Origin: DASQZK01 sp963771005
GTDB lineage: Bacteria > Bacteroidota > Bacteroidia > Bacteroidales > GCA-2748055
Direction: 5' to 3'
Length of the DNA stretch: 64,000 bases
NCBI GenBank assembly: GCA_963771005.1
Contig: CAVYRO010000008.1
Span: 1,798,001-1,862,000 of the forward strand
Notes under the pieces: model-generated
Seen by the model: only the letters and a program-made list of their open reading frames with translations
What the model was told of the DNA's origin: nothing
Database searches by the model: none
Made by a program: the position numbers and the translations under genes
Shown here: positions 26,523-35,911 of the stretch, one piece after another
Numbering within the stretch: the stretch's first letter is position 1
Layout of the letters: each line of letters opens with the position of its first letter

Positions 26523-27656
26523 TTGGAATATATATTACAACATACAGACCTGTATACCAGGGTACTGATCGTGGTTTTCCTGATTGCTTTCTTTATCCAG
26601 GCATGGTATTACCTGGTGGTATTTATAAGAGCATCAAGGCAACCTGACGGGTTGTTGCCGGAGGCAGACCATTTCCCCCCGTTTCCGTGATCATTTGCGC
26701 CCGGAATGAGGCCAGAGAACCTGCGGAAATTTCTCCCTTCCGTACTGGAACAGGATTACCCTTCCTTCGAGGTCATTGTGGTAAATGATTGCTCGGAGGA
26801 TGAAACCGAAGAGGTCCTTGCCGGTTTCAAAGCCCGTTATCCCCGGCTGCGCATATCAACAATAAAAAAAGACCCGATTTTCATCCACGGGAAAAAACTC
26901 GCCCTGACCATTGGCATCAAGGCCTCTGTAAATAATCTCCTTCTCTTCACGGATGCCGATTGTGAACCTGCCGGTAAACATTGGATACGTTACATGGTCA
27001 GGCATCTGGACGGCGAGGTGGAAATCGTCGCCGGCCCGGGCTTATATTCCAAAAAGAAGGGCCTGCTCAATCTTCTCATCCGTTTTGATACAGCCTTCAT
27101 AGCGATGCAGTATACTTCCCTGGCCCGGTACGGCCATCCATACATGGGGGTGGGAAGAAACCTGGGTTATACAAAGGAGCTCTTTTTCCGGACCAAAGGT
27201 TTCGCTTCACACAGCCGTCTGATCTCCGGTGATGATGACCTCTTCGTCAGTGAAGCCGCAACCCGGAACAATATTGTCATTGAAACCCATCCCGGGAGTT
27301 TTACCCGGTCGGAACCGGAGACGCGATGGGCTGACTGGATCGCACAGAAAAGGAGGCATCTGACGACCGGAAGGTTTTATCAGCCGGGTGTCAAAAGAAT
27401 GATAGGCATAGAGATCTTATTCAGAATGGCGCTGAATGCCAGCTTTGTGATTTTACTATTCAGCAATTTCTTTACCGTTTACATTATCGGTGTCTATTTG
27501 CTGATGCTGATCCTGAAAGGGATAATATTTAATATTGCTTTCCGGCGTTTGGAGGAAAAATATTTATTCTTACCTTCGCTGCTACTCGAACCCTTTTTTC
27601 CGTTGTTGTACGGTATGATGCATTTTGGGAATTTTATTGAAAGGAAAAAGAAATAG
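26523..27656 (+). CDS. Membrane glycosyltransferase family 2, with two compensating frameshifts
   Basis: The intact downstream frame runs 26706-27656 (316 residues), but homology extends upstream. In the same frame from a TTG at 26523, 'VLIVVFLIAFFIQAWYYLVVF' is the usual N-terminal membrane helix. The text expected next, PPVSVIICARNEAENLRKF, is only readable by adding one base in the C-run at about 26673-26680 and removing one A at about 26713. GT-A features follow: 'VIVVNDCSEDET', the DAD metal site 'LFTDADCEPAG', and 'ISGDDDLFVSEAA'. The C-terminal 90 residues hold two to three membrane segments. Either the assembly has two indel errors or the gene is newly damaged. It is 0 bases from the sigma factor gene. 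Confidence 0.8.
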
Positions 27657-28262
27657 ATGGAACTAAACCTCAACCTCTCCGATAAAGCACAACAGGATTT
27701 CAAGCTTGTCGAACTGGCCAGGAAAGGCGATCAGAGAGCATATGCGGATCTTCTCGGCAGGTACCGGGATACCATCTACTTCATGCTGCTTAAAATGGTG
27801 AATAACCCGGTCGATGCCGAGGATCTCACTATCGAAGCCTTTGGCAAAGCATTCAAAAATATCAATCAGTATACTCCCAATTACGCGTTCAGCACGTGGT
27901 TGTTTAAGATCGCTACGAACAATTGTATCGATTTCATCCGTAAAAAGCGGGGGAACCTCGTTTCCCTCGACCATACCTTCGACGATGATGAAGCACTCAC
28001 TCCTTCCAGCTTTATACAGTCGGAATCTCTCGATCCTGAGAATCACATGATAAACCAGCAAAAAGTCAGTATCATGCGGGAAGTCGTCTCAAAACTGAAG
28101 CCACGCTACCGCAGACTGGTTGAATTACGTTACTTCAAAGAATTTTCCTACGAAGAGATCTCACAGGAGCTCGGCCTCCCGATCGGAACTGTCAAAGCCC
28201 AGCTTTTCAGAGCAAGGGAACTGCTCTTCAATATCCTGAAAAATACGCCGGAGAAAATCTGA
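27657..28262 (+). CDS. ECF-type RNA polymerase sigma factor
   Basis: 201 residues. Region 2: 'YADLLGRYRDTIYFMLLKMV', 'DAEDLTIEAFGKAFKNI' and 'FSTWLFKIATNNCIDFIRKKRG'. Region 4: 'LKPRYRRLVELRYFKEFSYE' and 'ISQELGLPIGTVKAQLFRAR', a clear helix-turn-helix. Typical sigma-70 family group IV length. ATG follows the glycosyltransferase stop directly and the rsmG gene begins 6 bases after. No anti-sigma factor is adjacent, so it belongs to the kind of ECF factor in Bacteroidota that sits in a housekeeping cluster. Confidence 0.92.
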   Translation: MELNLNLSDKAQQDFKLVELARKGDQRAYADLLGRYRDTIYFMLLKMVNNPVDAEDLTIEAFGKAFKNINQYTPNYAFSTWLFKIATNNCIDFIRKKRGNLVSLDHTFDDDEALTPSSFIQSESLDPENHMINQQKVSIMREVVSKLKPRYRRLVELRYFKEFSYEEISQELGLPIGTVKAQLFRARELLFNILKNTPEKI

Positions 28263-28268
28263 CCGTCA

Positions 28269-28892
28269 ATGGATCTCATCCTGAAATATTTCCCGGACCT
28301 TACCGGAAAACAACAGGAAAAACTGCGGGATCTCGGAAATCTGCTTACAGACTGGAACAACCGGATCAATCTCATTTCCCGGAAAGATATCCCGCATATC
28401 TATGAACGTCATATTCTACACTCCATGTCGATCGCAAAATTCATCCGTTTCCGACCCGGGACAAAGGTCCTGGATGCCGGGACAGGAGGCGGTTTTCCGG
28501 GTATTCCGCTTTCTATCCTCTTTCCCGGATCAAAATTTACCCTTGTCGATTCGATAGGAAAAAAGATCAGAGTCGTGGATGACATCATCCGGTCGCTTGG
28601 CCTGGATAATACCGAAGCTATATGTGAAAGGGCTGAGAATCTAAAAGGTACTTGGGATTTCGTGACAAGCAGGGCGGTTACGGCTCTGCCCGTTTTCTAT
28701 GGTTTTGTTAAAAACAAGATCTCCGGGAACGGATTCAATGCCATTGCGAACGGGATTATTTATCTGAAAGGCGGTGACCTTAATGAAGAGACCGCTCCTT
28801 TCGGTAAAGCTGTCGAAATTGTTACTGTATCCCGGTTTTTCTCCGAAGAATTCTTCGAAACCAAAAAGATCGTATATCTGCCCTGTGAATGA
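28269..28892 (+). CDS. rsmG: 16S rRNA (guanine-527 N7)-methyltransferase RsmG
   Basis: 207 residues. SAM-binding Rossmann fold with the RsmG signature 'VLDAGTGGGFPGIPLSILFP' near residue 68, preceded by 'LLTDWNNRINLISRKD' and 'ERHILHSMSI', and 'VTSRAVTALP' near residue 135. It methylates G527 of 16S rRNA. It lies 6 bases after the sigma factor gene and about 110 bases before rpmH. Confidence 0.95.
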   Translation: MDLILKYFPDLTGKQQEKLRDLGNLLTDWNNRINLISRKDIPHIYERHILHSMSIAKFIRFRPGTKVLDAGTGGGFPGIPLSILFPGSKFTLVDSIGKKIRVVDDIIRSLGLDNTEAICERAENLKGTWDFVTSRAVTALPVFYGFVKNKISGNGFNAIANGIIYLKGGDLNEETAPFGKAVEIVTVSRFFSEEFFETKKIVYLPCE

Positions 28893-28929
28893 AAATGATA
28901 ATAGGACAACTTTTTTTCCACTATTTCTT

Positions 28930-28958
28930 TTTGATGAATAAAAAAAAACCTATTTTTG
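28930..28958 (+). promoter_or_regulatory. rpmH promoter (-33 TTTG, -7 TATTTTTG)
   Basis: TTTG at 28930-28933, a 17-base spacer, and TATTTTTG at 28951-28958 match both halves of the Bacteroidota promoter (TTTG and TAnnTTTG). The L34 gene begins 43 bases further on. This is the best-formed promoter in the window. Confidence 0.7.
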
Positions 28959-29001
28959 CAATCCGAATTCAAAAGATAACCACGGTTAAAGATATACAGT
29001 C

Positions 29002-29160
29002 ATGAAAAGAACTTTTCAGCCTTCAAGAAGAAAAAGAAGCAATAAACATGGTTTCAGATCCAGAATGGCTACGGCCAACGGCAGGAGAGTTCTGGCTTCA
29101 AGGAGGGCAAAAGGAAGGAAAAAACTTTCGGTTTCAGACGAAGCAAGTCACAAAAAATAA
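29002..29160 (+). CDS. rpmH: 50S ribosomal protein L34
   Basis: 52 residues, very basic: MKRTFQPSRRKRSNKHGFRS begins the protein, followed by 'RMATANGRRVLASRRAKGR'. This is the unmistakable L34 pattern (MKRT-QPS-R-R---HGFR-RM-T-NGR-VL--RR-KGR), with a short Bacteroidota-type tail 'KKLSVSDEASHKK'. It has its own promoter (28930-28958) and an intrinsic terminator (29186-29216). Confidence 0.97.
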   Translation: MKRTFQPSRRKRSNKHGFRSRMATANGRRVLASRRAKGRKKLSVSDEASHKK

Positions 29161-29185
29161 AATGCCCTTTTTACGATGACAGGGG

Positions 29186-29216
29186 AAACGGATCCGGCAA
29201 TGGGTTCGTTTTTTTA
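29186..29216 (+). terminator. Intrinsic terminator after rpmH
   Basis: AAACGGATCC (29186-29195) pairs with GGGTTCGTTT (29202-29211) with two wobble or mismatch positions and a 6-base loop, followed by a run of seven T. It is 25 bases after the L34 stop. Confidence 0.6.
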
Positions 29217-29370
29217 TTTTTCTGAACCGGAGTATTTTAAAAGATACCCTCATTGTTTTTACGCTTGATCCTCATCTTCCCGCTTCCGGTAATATTTTCA
29301 CATTTTGCTTCCTTACCAAAAGAGATTATTCTTATCTTCACTTCGAAATCCTCCAAATTCTTTCACGGAA

Positions 29371-32196
29371 ATGAAGAAAAAAGCCGGAACTCATCATCTC
29401 AATTCTCCCTCCGCTCCTTCTCTGAAAAAAATAGCCTTCCTTTTTTGCACATCTTCCGGAGAAAATAAAAGCAAAGGCATTATCCATGATTCTGTGAAAC
29501 GCCTGAAAAAAGATTTCAGGGATCCGAGCTTCTTTATATTCGTGGACGGTCCTTCGGCCGCCGGGGAGGCAGAAACCGGAGAAGAGCCGGGCGAACCTTC
29601 ATTCGTACAGGTAGTCACCCGTGAGACCGTCCTTCCCTCTGCCGCAGGAGGGCTGGATTATGTAGTGCTGATGGAAGCCGGAGGTATTTCAAAGGAGATC
29701 AATTTCAATGAATTTTTTCATGATCAGCAGGCATTTCCTGCCCTGGATTCATGGGCTGAAGTTTATATGAAGAACCAGGCTCCGGGAACCCCGGCATGGA
29801 TCATTATCGGCAGGAAGACCGCGGAATACCTTATTTCCATGACCGCCAACAGGGAAGTTACCTGCCGGGAGGATGTTCTTTGGTACCTGCGGCGGCTTCA
29901 TCCCGAAAAAGGTAAAATATTTACCGGTATTGAGAGTCCATACGGGGGAAAGCCTTGGATAAACAAGATTTTTATTTCTCCGCTCCCGCTTTTTCGCAGA
30001 TGGTTCCGTTGGAATTTTCCTGTCGCCCTGGAAGAATACAAGTCCCATAAAAAGTATGGTTTTGCCTCAGAATCATCGCTGCTCCGCCCCCTGTTCATTA
30101 CCGCTTTACTCCTGACCTTAGTCATCCTTCCCTTGATAAGCTACCGTGCTGGTATTTCGGGCGATGAGGAAAAACACTGGCTTCAGGCGGAAAAAGTATA
30201 CAACTATTTTTCTTCGGGCGGGAAAGATACCCTTGCCCTGACTGATCCCACCTACAAGCTGAATTATTACGGCCAGTCGTTTGATCTTCTCACCTACATT
30301 TTTATTAAAACTTTCCACATTAAAAACATTTATGAAACGCGGCATGTGTTGAACGGGTTTACAGGGGCCCTCACGATTATTACGGCCGCCCTGCTGGTGC
30401 GGCTTCTAATCGGGTACGGCGCAGGAATTCTCTCCCTCTTTCTCCTCTTTTTTTCACCGCGGCTACTGGGTCATGCGATGAATAATCCGCTGGATATCCC
30501 ATTTGCCCTGGGATACATTTTCACCATCCTGCAGATGGTCCGGTTCCTGAAACGACTCCCTGAATTCTCCGTGAAAATTGCAATCTTGATAGCCCTGGGT
30601 ATCGCCTTTACCATATCCATCCGGATCGGCGGACTTATCCTTGTGCCTTACCTCTTCCTCTTCAGCAGTATTTACCTCATTTACAATAAATGGCCATGGA
30701 CCTTCATGTCGAACGGATACCTGAAGTTCATAAGAAAAGGATTGGTATACCTCGTCATCATTTCGCTGTCGGCTTACTTTATCAGCCTCCTGCCCTGGCC
30801 CTATGCATTGAAATCGCCACTGAAAAATCCCTTCAACGCCCTGAAGATGATGTCCAATATTACCGTTTCCCTCAGGGTGATGTTCGAAGGCAAAATCATC
30901 TGGTCGGACAACCTTCCATGGTATTATATTCCTAAGAACATCCTGATCACTGTGCCCATTGTCATCCTTGTCTTTTTTGCGGTTCCCCTTTTCACTTTTT
31001 ACAGGAACCGGGACAAGGTCAACCCGTTCTGGATCTTCATGCTCTATTTTGCTTCCCTTTTCCCGGTTGTCTATATCATTTACAAGGGTTCCAATGTTTA
31101 CGGCGGATGGCGTCACGTACTTTTCATTTACCCGGCCCTGGTTATACTTGCGACAACAGGAATAATTTGGATCAGAGATCTTTTCCCGGGACGATGGTTA
31201 CGATCTGCCTTCATTCTCATTATTGTAGCGGCTATGACAGGGCCGGTCATTCATATCTTCAGGAATTTTCCCCTTCAGTATATTTACTATAACCGGTTGG
31301 TGGGAGGTGTTGAAAAAGCATCCAAAAAGTATGAAACCGACTATTACCTTGTGAGCCTTAAGCCTGGCACGGAATGGATCCGGGAGAATATCCTTCCCGG
31401 TCAGAAATCAGAGGTCTCGGTGATTTCAAATGCCCCGTCCGCTACCGTACAATATTACTTCCGGGATGAGTCCGGCAAGGTCAGCCTGCCATATACCCGG
31501 TATTATGACCGGGGTGTTTATAACTGGGACTATGCTGTGTTCTTCATGAATTATATCGATCCGTACCAGATCCGGAACGGAATATGGCCACCAAAAAATA
31601 CCATCCATGAAGTGAAGGTGGATGACGTGCCCGTATGTGCGGTGGTGAAAAGGGAAAACCGGGATGACTATTACGGGGTGCTCAAACTGAATGAAGGCAT
31701 TCGCGAGAAGGACGGCTCGAAGGTCGTAGAGGGTATCCGTCTTCTTGATAAGGCGATGCAGTATGATAAAAACAATGAAGTCTCTTATCTCAGCGCTGCC
31801 CACGGGTATATTCTTCTGGGGCAGTTCGAAAAGGCAAGGCAGAAGCTGCATGCCCTGCTTTCAATCTATCCCAATTATGACAAGGCCCTTAACCTCATAG
31901 GCTATTCTTACCTGATGGAATCGGAAAATAACCGGGATCCCATCCTCATCGACAGGGCTATGGTGATCTTTAACCAGGTTATCAATTTCAATTACAAAAA
32001 TTCCCAGGCTTTCTATTACCTCGGTTTGGCATATATGCTGAAAGGAGATGACGAGCAGGCGTTAAACTTCTTCAATAAAACACTCGGGTTGAATCCTCGA
32101 TATAAGGATGCCTACTACAGCATTGCGACCATGCTGGAAAAACGCGGCGAGCATGCCGAGGCTCTGCGGTACAGGAAGTATGCGGACTCCTTATAG
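29371..32196 (+). CDS. Large GT-C-like membrane protein with C-terminal TPR repeats
   Basis: 941 residues from the ATG at 29371, preceded by CGGAA; the frame extends to a TTG at 29305. Three parts. Residues 1-235 are soluble and not recognised, starting with a basic stretch then 'KKIAFLFCTSSGENKSKG'. Residues about 240-640 have 10-12 membrane helices; the first loop after helix 1 has 'GISGDEEKHWLQ', the acidic pair of GT39/PMT-type lipid-sugar glycosyltransferases, and 'FFSPRLLGHAMNNPLDIPF' is also in that style. Residues about 750-941 are three to four TPR motifs ('YLSAAHGYILLGQFEKARQ', 'FYYLGLAYMLKGDDEQALNF'). Probably transfers a sugar from a polyprenyl donor. Function beyond that is unknown. 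Confidence 0.7.
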   Translation: MKKKAGTHHLNSPSAPSLKKIAFLFCTSSGENKSKGIIHDSVKRLKKDFRDPSFFIFVDGPSAAGEAETGEEPGEPSFVQVVTRETVLPSAAGGLDYVVLMEAGGISKEINFNEFFHDQQAFPALDSWAEVYMKNQAPGTPAWIIIGRKTAEYLISMTANREVTCREDVLWYLRRLHPEKGKIFTGIESPYGGKPWINKIFISPLPLFRRWFRWNFPVALEEYKSHKKYGFASESSLLRPLFITALLLTLVILPLISYRAGISGDEEKHWLQAEKVYNYFSSGGKDTLALTDPTYKLNYYGQSFDLLTYIFIKTFHIKNIYETRHVLNGFTGALTIITAALLVRLLIGYGAGILSLFLLFFSPRLLGHAMNNPLDIPFALGYIFTILQMVRFLKRLPEFSVKIAILIALGIAFTISIRIGGLILVPYLFLFSSIYLIYNKWPWTFMSNGYLKFIRKGLVYLVIISLSAYFISLLPWPYALKSPLKNPFNALKMMSNITVSLRVMFEGKIIWSDNLPWYYIPKNILITVPIVILVFFAVPLFTFYRNRDKVNPFWIFMLYFASLFPVVYIIYKGSNVYGGWRHVLFIYPALVILATTGIIWIRDLFPGRWLRSAFILIIVAAMTGPVIHIFRNFPLQYIYYNRLVGGVEKASKKYETDYYLVSLKPGTEWIRENILPGQKSEVSVISNAPSATVQYYFRDESGKVSLPYTRYYDRGVYNWDYAVFFMNYIDPYQIRNGIWPPKNTIHEVKVDDVPVCAVVKRENRDDYYGVLKLNEGIREKDGSKVVEGIRLLDKAMQYDKNNEVSYLSAAHGYILLGQFEKARQKLHALLSIYPNYDKALNLIGYSYLMESENNRDPILIDRAMVIFNQVINFNYKNSQAFYYLGLAYMLKGDDEQALNFFNKTLGLNPRYKDAYYSIATMLEKRGEHAEALRYRKYADSL

Positions 32197-32218
32197 TAGA
32201 ATACTTGGTAATTATTTC

Positions 32219-32226
32219 TATTTTTG
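32219..32226 (+). promoter_or_regulatory. Possible -7 element for the flavoprotein-mqnE pair
   Basis: TATTTTTG, a TAnnTTTG match, 26 bases before the flavoprotein ATG. No good -33 box. Confidence 0.35.
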
Positions 32227-32252
32227 TCTGAGATTTAAATAATCCGTATTCA

Positions 32253-33692
32253 ATGAGAATTGCTGTCATCGGCGCTGGTCCTGCGGGTATCACTGCTGCT
32301 TACCAATTATCGAAAGCCATTCCATCGGGAAAGGTAAGCAGACTCGACCTGTATGAGATCTCTTCGCATGTGGGCGGACTGGCCAGATCAGTGGAAATGT
32401 TTGGTCAGCGGGTGGATCTCGGACCGCATAGATTTTTCAGCCATGATCCCCGCGTAAACAGCCTCTGGCTTGAGGTGGCGGGCCGGGATTACGATATCGT
32501 GAACAGGCAGACAAGGATCTTCTATAAGAATACCTTTTTTCACTATCCGATTAGGGCGGGAAATGCACTTAAAAGTTTGGGAATTTTTGAGGCAGCTCTC
32601 TGTGTGCTCAGCTACATGAAACAAAAAGTGTTTCCATCCCGCGAAGACGGAACTTTTGAGAACTGGGTCTCCAACCGGTTTGGTAAAAGACTGTACAGGA
32701 TTTTTTTCAAAACCTATAGCGAAAAACTCTGGGGTATCAGTTGCCGTGATCTCGATAAGGATTTTGCTTCCCAACGTATTAAGAAGCTGTCGTTGTATGA
32801 AGCCGTAAAAAATGCACTCTTCCAGGGCAAAAAAAATGTGCATCAGACCCTCGTTGATCAATTTGCCTATCCGCTGAACGGATCGGGATCCATCTATGAA
32901 AGAATGGCTGAAGCCATACGGAAAAACGGAGGGAATCTATACCTCAATCTCGGGGTAGAAAAGGTGATTACGTCGGGACATATCGTAACCGGGCTGCAGC
33001 TTACATCCGGCGAAACGATAGCTTACGATCACGTGATCTCTTCCATGCCGATCTCGCTCCTCGTTACCCGGCTTCCCGAGACACCCTACCATATTAAGGA
33101 CATGGCCAATCAACTGAAATTCAGGAATACCGTGCTTGTGTACCTCAGGGTCAACCGGAAGGGATTGTTTCCCGATCAGTGGCTTTATATCCATTCTTCA
33201 AACCTGAAAGCCGGACGTATTACCAATTTCAGGAATTGGGTTCCCGATTTGTGCAGGGATGAGGAAGATACAATCCTTTGCGTGGAGTACTGGTGCAATT
33301 TTGAAGACCCGGAATGGAAACTGGATGATGAGGCATATATCAGTCAGGCAACCCGTGAGATCAGCTTCACGGGACTTATCGGTGACGGTAAAGTCCTGGA
33401 CGGAAAGGTCATCCGCCTTCCAAGATGCTATCCTGTGTATTTCCGGGGCTATAAGGAAAAACTCAAACCGATTGAAGAATACCTGGAAAGTATCAGGAAC
33501 CTTCAGGCCATCGGCCGGTATGGAGCCTATAAATACAACAACCAGGATCACAGCATATTTATGGGACTGCTGGCGGCTGAAAATATACTTGACGGCAGCA
33601 AACACAATCTTTGGGAGATAAACACCGATTATGAGACTTACCAGGAATCGAGTGTAATCACCAAAACGGGACTCGTAAAAACAGATCAATGA
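32253..33692 (+). CDS. FAD-dependent oxidoreductase, UDP-galactopyranose mutase/amine oxidase-like
   Basis: 479 residues. N-terminal FAD-binding motif IAVIGAGPAGITAAYQLSKA at residues 3-22, the ribose acid 'YEISSHVGGLARS' near residue 37 and 'VDLGPHRFFSHDPRV' near residue 55; the last is the GPH-FH pattern of UDP-galactopyranose mutase-like flavoproteins. C-terminal flavin motif near 'AIGRYGAYKYNNQDHSI'. Homologues are usually annotated as NAD(P)/FAD-dependent oxidoreductases in glycan loci. The upstream gene is a lipid-sugar glycosyltransferase, in line with a nucleotide-sugar or glycan role. Its stop overlaps the mqnE start by 4 bases. Substrate not assignable. Confidence 0.75.
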   Translation: MRIAVIGAGPAGITAAYQLSKAIPSGKVSRLDLYEISSHVGGLARSVEMFGQRVDLGPHRFFSHDPRVNSLWLEVAGRDYDIVNRQTRIFYKNTFFHYPIRAGNALKSLGIFEAALCVLSYMKQKVFPSREDGTFENWVSNRFGKRLYRIFFKTYSEKLWGISCRDLDKDFASQRIKKLSLYEAVKNALFQGKKNVHQTLVDQFAYPLNGSGSIYERMAEAIRKNGGNLYLNLGVEKVITSGHIVTGLQLTSGETIAYDHVISSMPISLLVTRLPETPYHIKDMANQLKFRNTVLVYLRVNRKGLFPDQWLYIHSSNLKAGRITNFRNWVPDLCRDEEDTILCVEYWCNFEDPEWKLDDEAYISQATREISFTGLIGDGKVLDGKVIRLPRCYPVYFRGYKEKLKPIEEYLESIRNLQAIGRYGAYKYNNQDHSIFMGLLAAENILDGSKHNLWEINTDYETYQESSVITKTGLVKTDQ

Positions 33693-34807
33693 TAGAGAAG
33701 GAAATCGTATTGAAGCGATTGAAAGGGAAACAGGAAACGATCACCCGGAAATTGTTCGACAACCAGAGACTTACCCCCGAAGAAGGGATCGTTCTCTACC
33801 GTGAGTTCGATCTTTCCCTCCTTGGCCTGCTTGCCGACCGGAGCCGTATAAACCATAATGGCGATCATGTATATTTTAACAGGAACTTTCACCTGGAACC
33901 CACCAACATCTGCATTCATAATTGCCTCTTCTGTTCGTATTCAAGGAACATCAATGAGGAGGGAGCATGGGAATACAGCCTGGAAGATGTGACGCGTATT
34001 GTCTCTGCCTTCAGGGAAAAGGATGTTACGGAGATCCATATCGTGGGCGGCGTTCATCCCGCAAGGGGAACGGAATATTATGCCGAAATGCTGAGAATCG
34101 TACGCCGGGAACTGCCGGGCGTCCATATCAAAGCTTTCACGGCCGCCGAGATCGACCATATGGCCAGAAAATCGAGGCTGGGTCTCGCGGAATCCCTTCA
34201 GTTGCTGAGGGATTCCGGCCTTCAGTCGATGCCCGGCGGAGGTGCCGAGATCTTCGATGAAGAGCTGAGGCAGAGGATCTGCCCCGATAAGACGGGGTCC
34301 GCACGATGGCTTGAAATCCACCGTACGGCTCATGAGCTGGGGCTTCCCACAAATGCCACCATGCTTTACGGGCATATAGAATCCTATGAACACCGTATCG
34401 ACCATCTGAACCGCCTTAGGGACCTCCAGGACCGGACCGGCGGTTTCAATGCCTTTATCCCCCTCAAATACCGCAGCATGAACAATTCCATGTCGGAGTA
34501 CGGCGAAGTTTCCTTCCCTGAAGACCTGCGGAATTATGCCGTATCCCGTATCTACCTCGACAATATCGCTCATCTCAAAGCTTACTGGCCTATGATCGGT
34601 AAGGAAAATGCAACGCTTGCCCTCAGTTTCGGCGTGGATGATCTCGACGGTACGATCAACGATTCAACGAAAATCTATACCATGGCAGGGGCTGAAGAAA
34701 AAAACCCGGGGATGACGGTGGATGAAATTGTTGCCCTGGTGAAAGCCGCCGGCAGAACGCCCGTTGAACGTGACAGCCTGTATAATCCCCTGAAAATATT
34801 CGCGTGA
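33689..34807 (+). CDS. mqnE: Aminofutalosine synthase, radical SAM enzyme
   Basis: 372 residues. Radical SAM cluster C75-xxx-C79-xx-C82 in 'NICIHNCLFCSYSR'. 'EIHIVGGVHPARGTEYYAEM' near residue 115 and 'LPTNATMLYGHIES' near residue 218 match MqnE/MqnC enzymes; the 'PGGGAEIFDEELRQRICPDK' segment favours MqnE. It joins 3-[(1-carboxyvinyl)oxy]benzoate to adenosine from SAM in the futalosine route to menaquinone. No other mqn gene is in the window. ATG overlaps the flavoprotein stop (ATGA). Confidence 0.9.
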   Translation: MIEKEIVLKRLKGKQETITRKLFDNQRLTPEEGIVLYREFDLSLLGLLADRSRINHNGDHVYFNRNFHLEPTNICIHNCLFCSYSRNINEEGAWEYSLEDVTRIVSAFREKDVTEIHIVGGVHPARGTEYYAEMLRIVRRELPGVHIKAFTAAEIDHMARKSRLGLAESLQLLRDSGLQSMPGGGAEIFDEELRQRICPDKTGSARWLEIHRTAHELGLPTNATMLYGHIESYEHRIDHLNRLRDLQDRTGGFNAFIPLKYRSMNNSMSEYGEVSFPEDLRNYAVSRIYLDNIAHLKAYWPMIGKENATLALSFGVDDLDGTINDSTKIYTMAGAEEKNPGMTVDEIVALVKAAGRTPVERDSLYNPLKIFA

Positions 34808-35039
34808 ATTGCATACCTTTTTCAGCGAAAGATCCGTTGTTAATGATGAGTGTGATATTTTGATTTATTGATTTGCCGATCGTGATAAAGGCGTGCGGAA
34901 ATAATGTACGGCGGAGTGATTCCGGACTTAGAGCCGCGAATTGAACAGGGATCTTTACGTAAAAACTGAAAAAACAAGCTGACCCTCAATTCTCACTCTG
35001 TCACCCGTATTCTGATATCACGGATAAAATGTATTTACT

Positions 35040-35047
35040 TATCTTTG
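35040..35047 (+). promoter_or_regulatory. -7 promoter element for the PASTA gene
   Basis: TATCTTTG, exact TAnnTTTG match, 21 bases before the ATG at 35069. It overlaps the upstream TTG (35045), which rules that codon out as start. The 34808-35039 gap shows nothing else I can support. Confidence 0.55.
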
Positions 35048-35068
35048 CCGGGTAATAAAATAAGACGT

Positions 35069-35911
35069 ATGAATTTTTTGAATTTCCTCGTTTCAAAAAC
35101 ATTCGCAAGGAATCTCCTGGCAGCGGTGGGAATCATGATATTTCTTTTTGCCGGCACAATGATCTGGCTGAGGGTTTTCACACATCATGGACAGGCTATC
35201 ACAGTTCCCGATCTTACAGGCCTGAGCCGAGAAGAGGTTCAACTTATTCTGGATTCAAAAAACCTGAGATACGAAGTAACGGATTCCATATTTTATAAGG
35301 AACTGCCCCGGGGATCGGTTGCACGGCAAAATCCGAAACCGGGTTCAAAAGTGAAAGAATTGCGGAGAATCTATCTCACCATGAATGCGATCAACCCGGA
35401 AAGGGTGACAATGCCAGCGGTAACGGGGGTTTCCCTCCGCCAGGCAAGATCCACACTCGAATCCTACGGATTGAATCTCGGTAAGATCCTTTACCGTCCC
35501 GATATGTTCATGAACCGGGTTCTTGAGCAGAGGCTTCACGATAGTATCGTGGAGCCCGGCGCCAGGGTACTGAAGGGATCGAGCATCGATCTTGTATTGG
35601 GTAAGGGCCTGAGTGAGGAGACAACGGCTATTCCGGATCTGGTTGGTATAAGCCTCTTCACTGCGCGGTATCTCCTGGCCGACCGCTACCTGAATATCAA
35701 TGCCGTGATCTACGACAGGAGTGTTAAGAACGGTGAAGATACAGCGAATGCTTTTATATGGAAGCAGCGGCCTGTGTTCGAAGAAGGAAATACGATCCAT
35801 CTCGGGGCGAATGTTGATGTATGGCTGACGGTTGATTCAACAAAAATGCCGGCTATTGACTCCCTGGATTATGAAAATGACGATAATATTGAGGATGAAA
35901 AGATTAAGTAA
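35069..35911 (+). CDS. PASTA-domain membrane-anchored protein
   Basis: 280 residues. An N-terminal signal anchor (residues about 17-38, 'AAVGIMIFLFAGTMIWL') is followed by three PASTA domains of about 65-70 residues: starting at 'ITVPDLTGLSREEVQLIL', 'VTMPAVTGVSLRQARSTL' and 'TAIPDLVGISLFTARYLL'. PASTA modules bind muropeptide or lipid II headgroups. There is no kinase domain, unlike Firmicutes Ser/Thr kinases. The nearby rluD and ddl recall a conserved Bacteroidota order. Likely a cell-wall related protein facing the periplasm. Confidence 0.85.
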   Translation: MNFLNFLVSKTFARNLLAAVGIMIFLFAGTMIWLRVFTHHGQAITVPDLTGLSREEVQLILDSKNLRYEVTDSIFYKELPRGSVARQNPKPGSKVKELRRIYLTMNAINPERVTMPAVTGVSLRQARSTLESYGLNLGKILYRPDMFMNRVLEQRLHDSIVEPGARVLKGSSIDLVLGKGLSEETTAIPDLVGISLFTARYLLADRYLNINAVIYDRSVKNGEDTANAFIWKQRPVFEEGNTIHLGANVDVWLTVDSTKMPAIDSLDYENDDNIEDEKIK

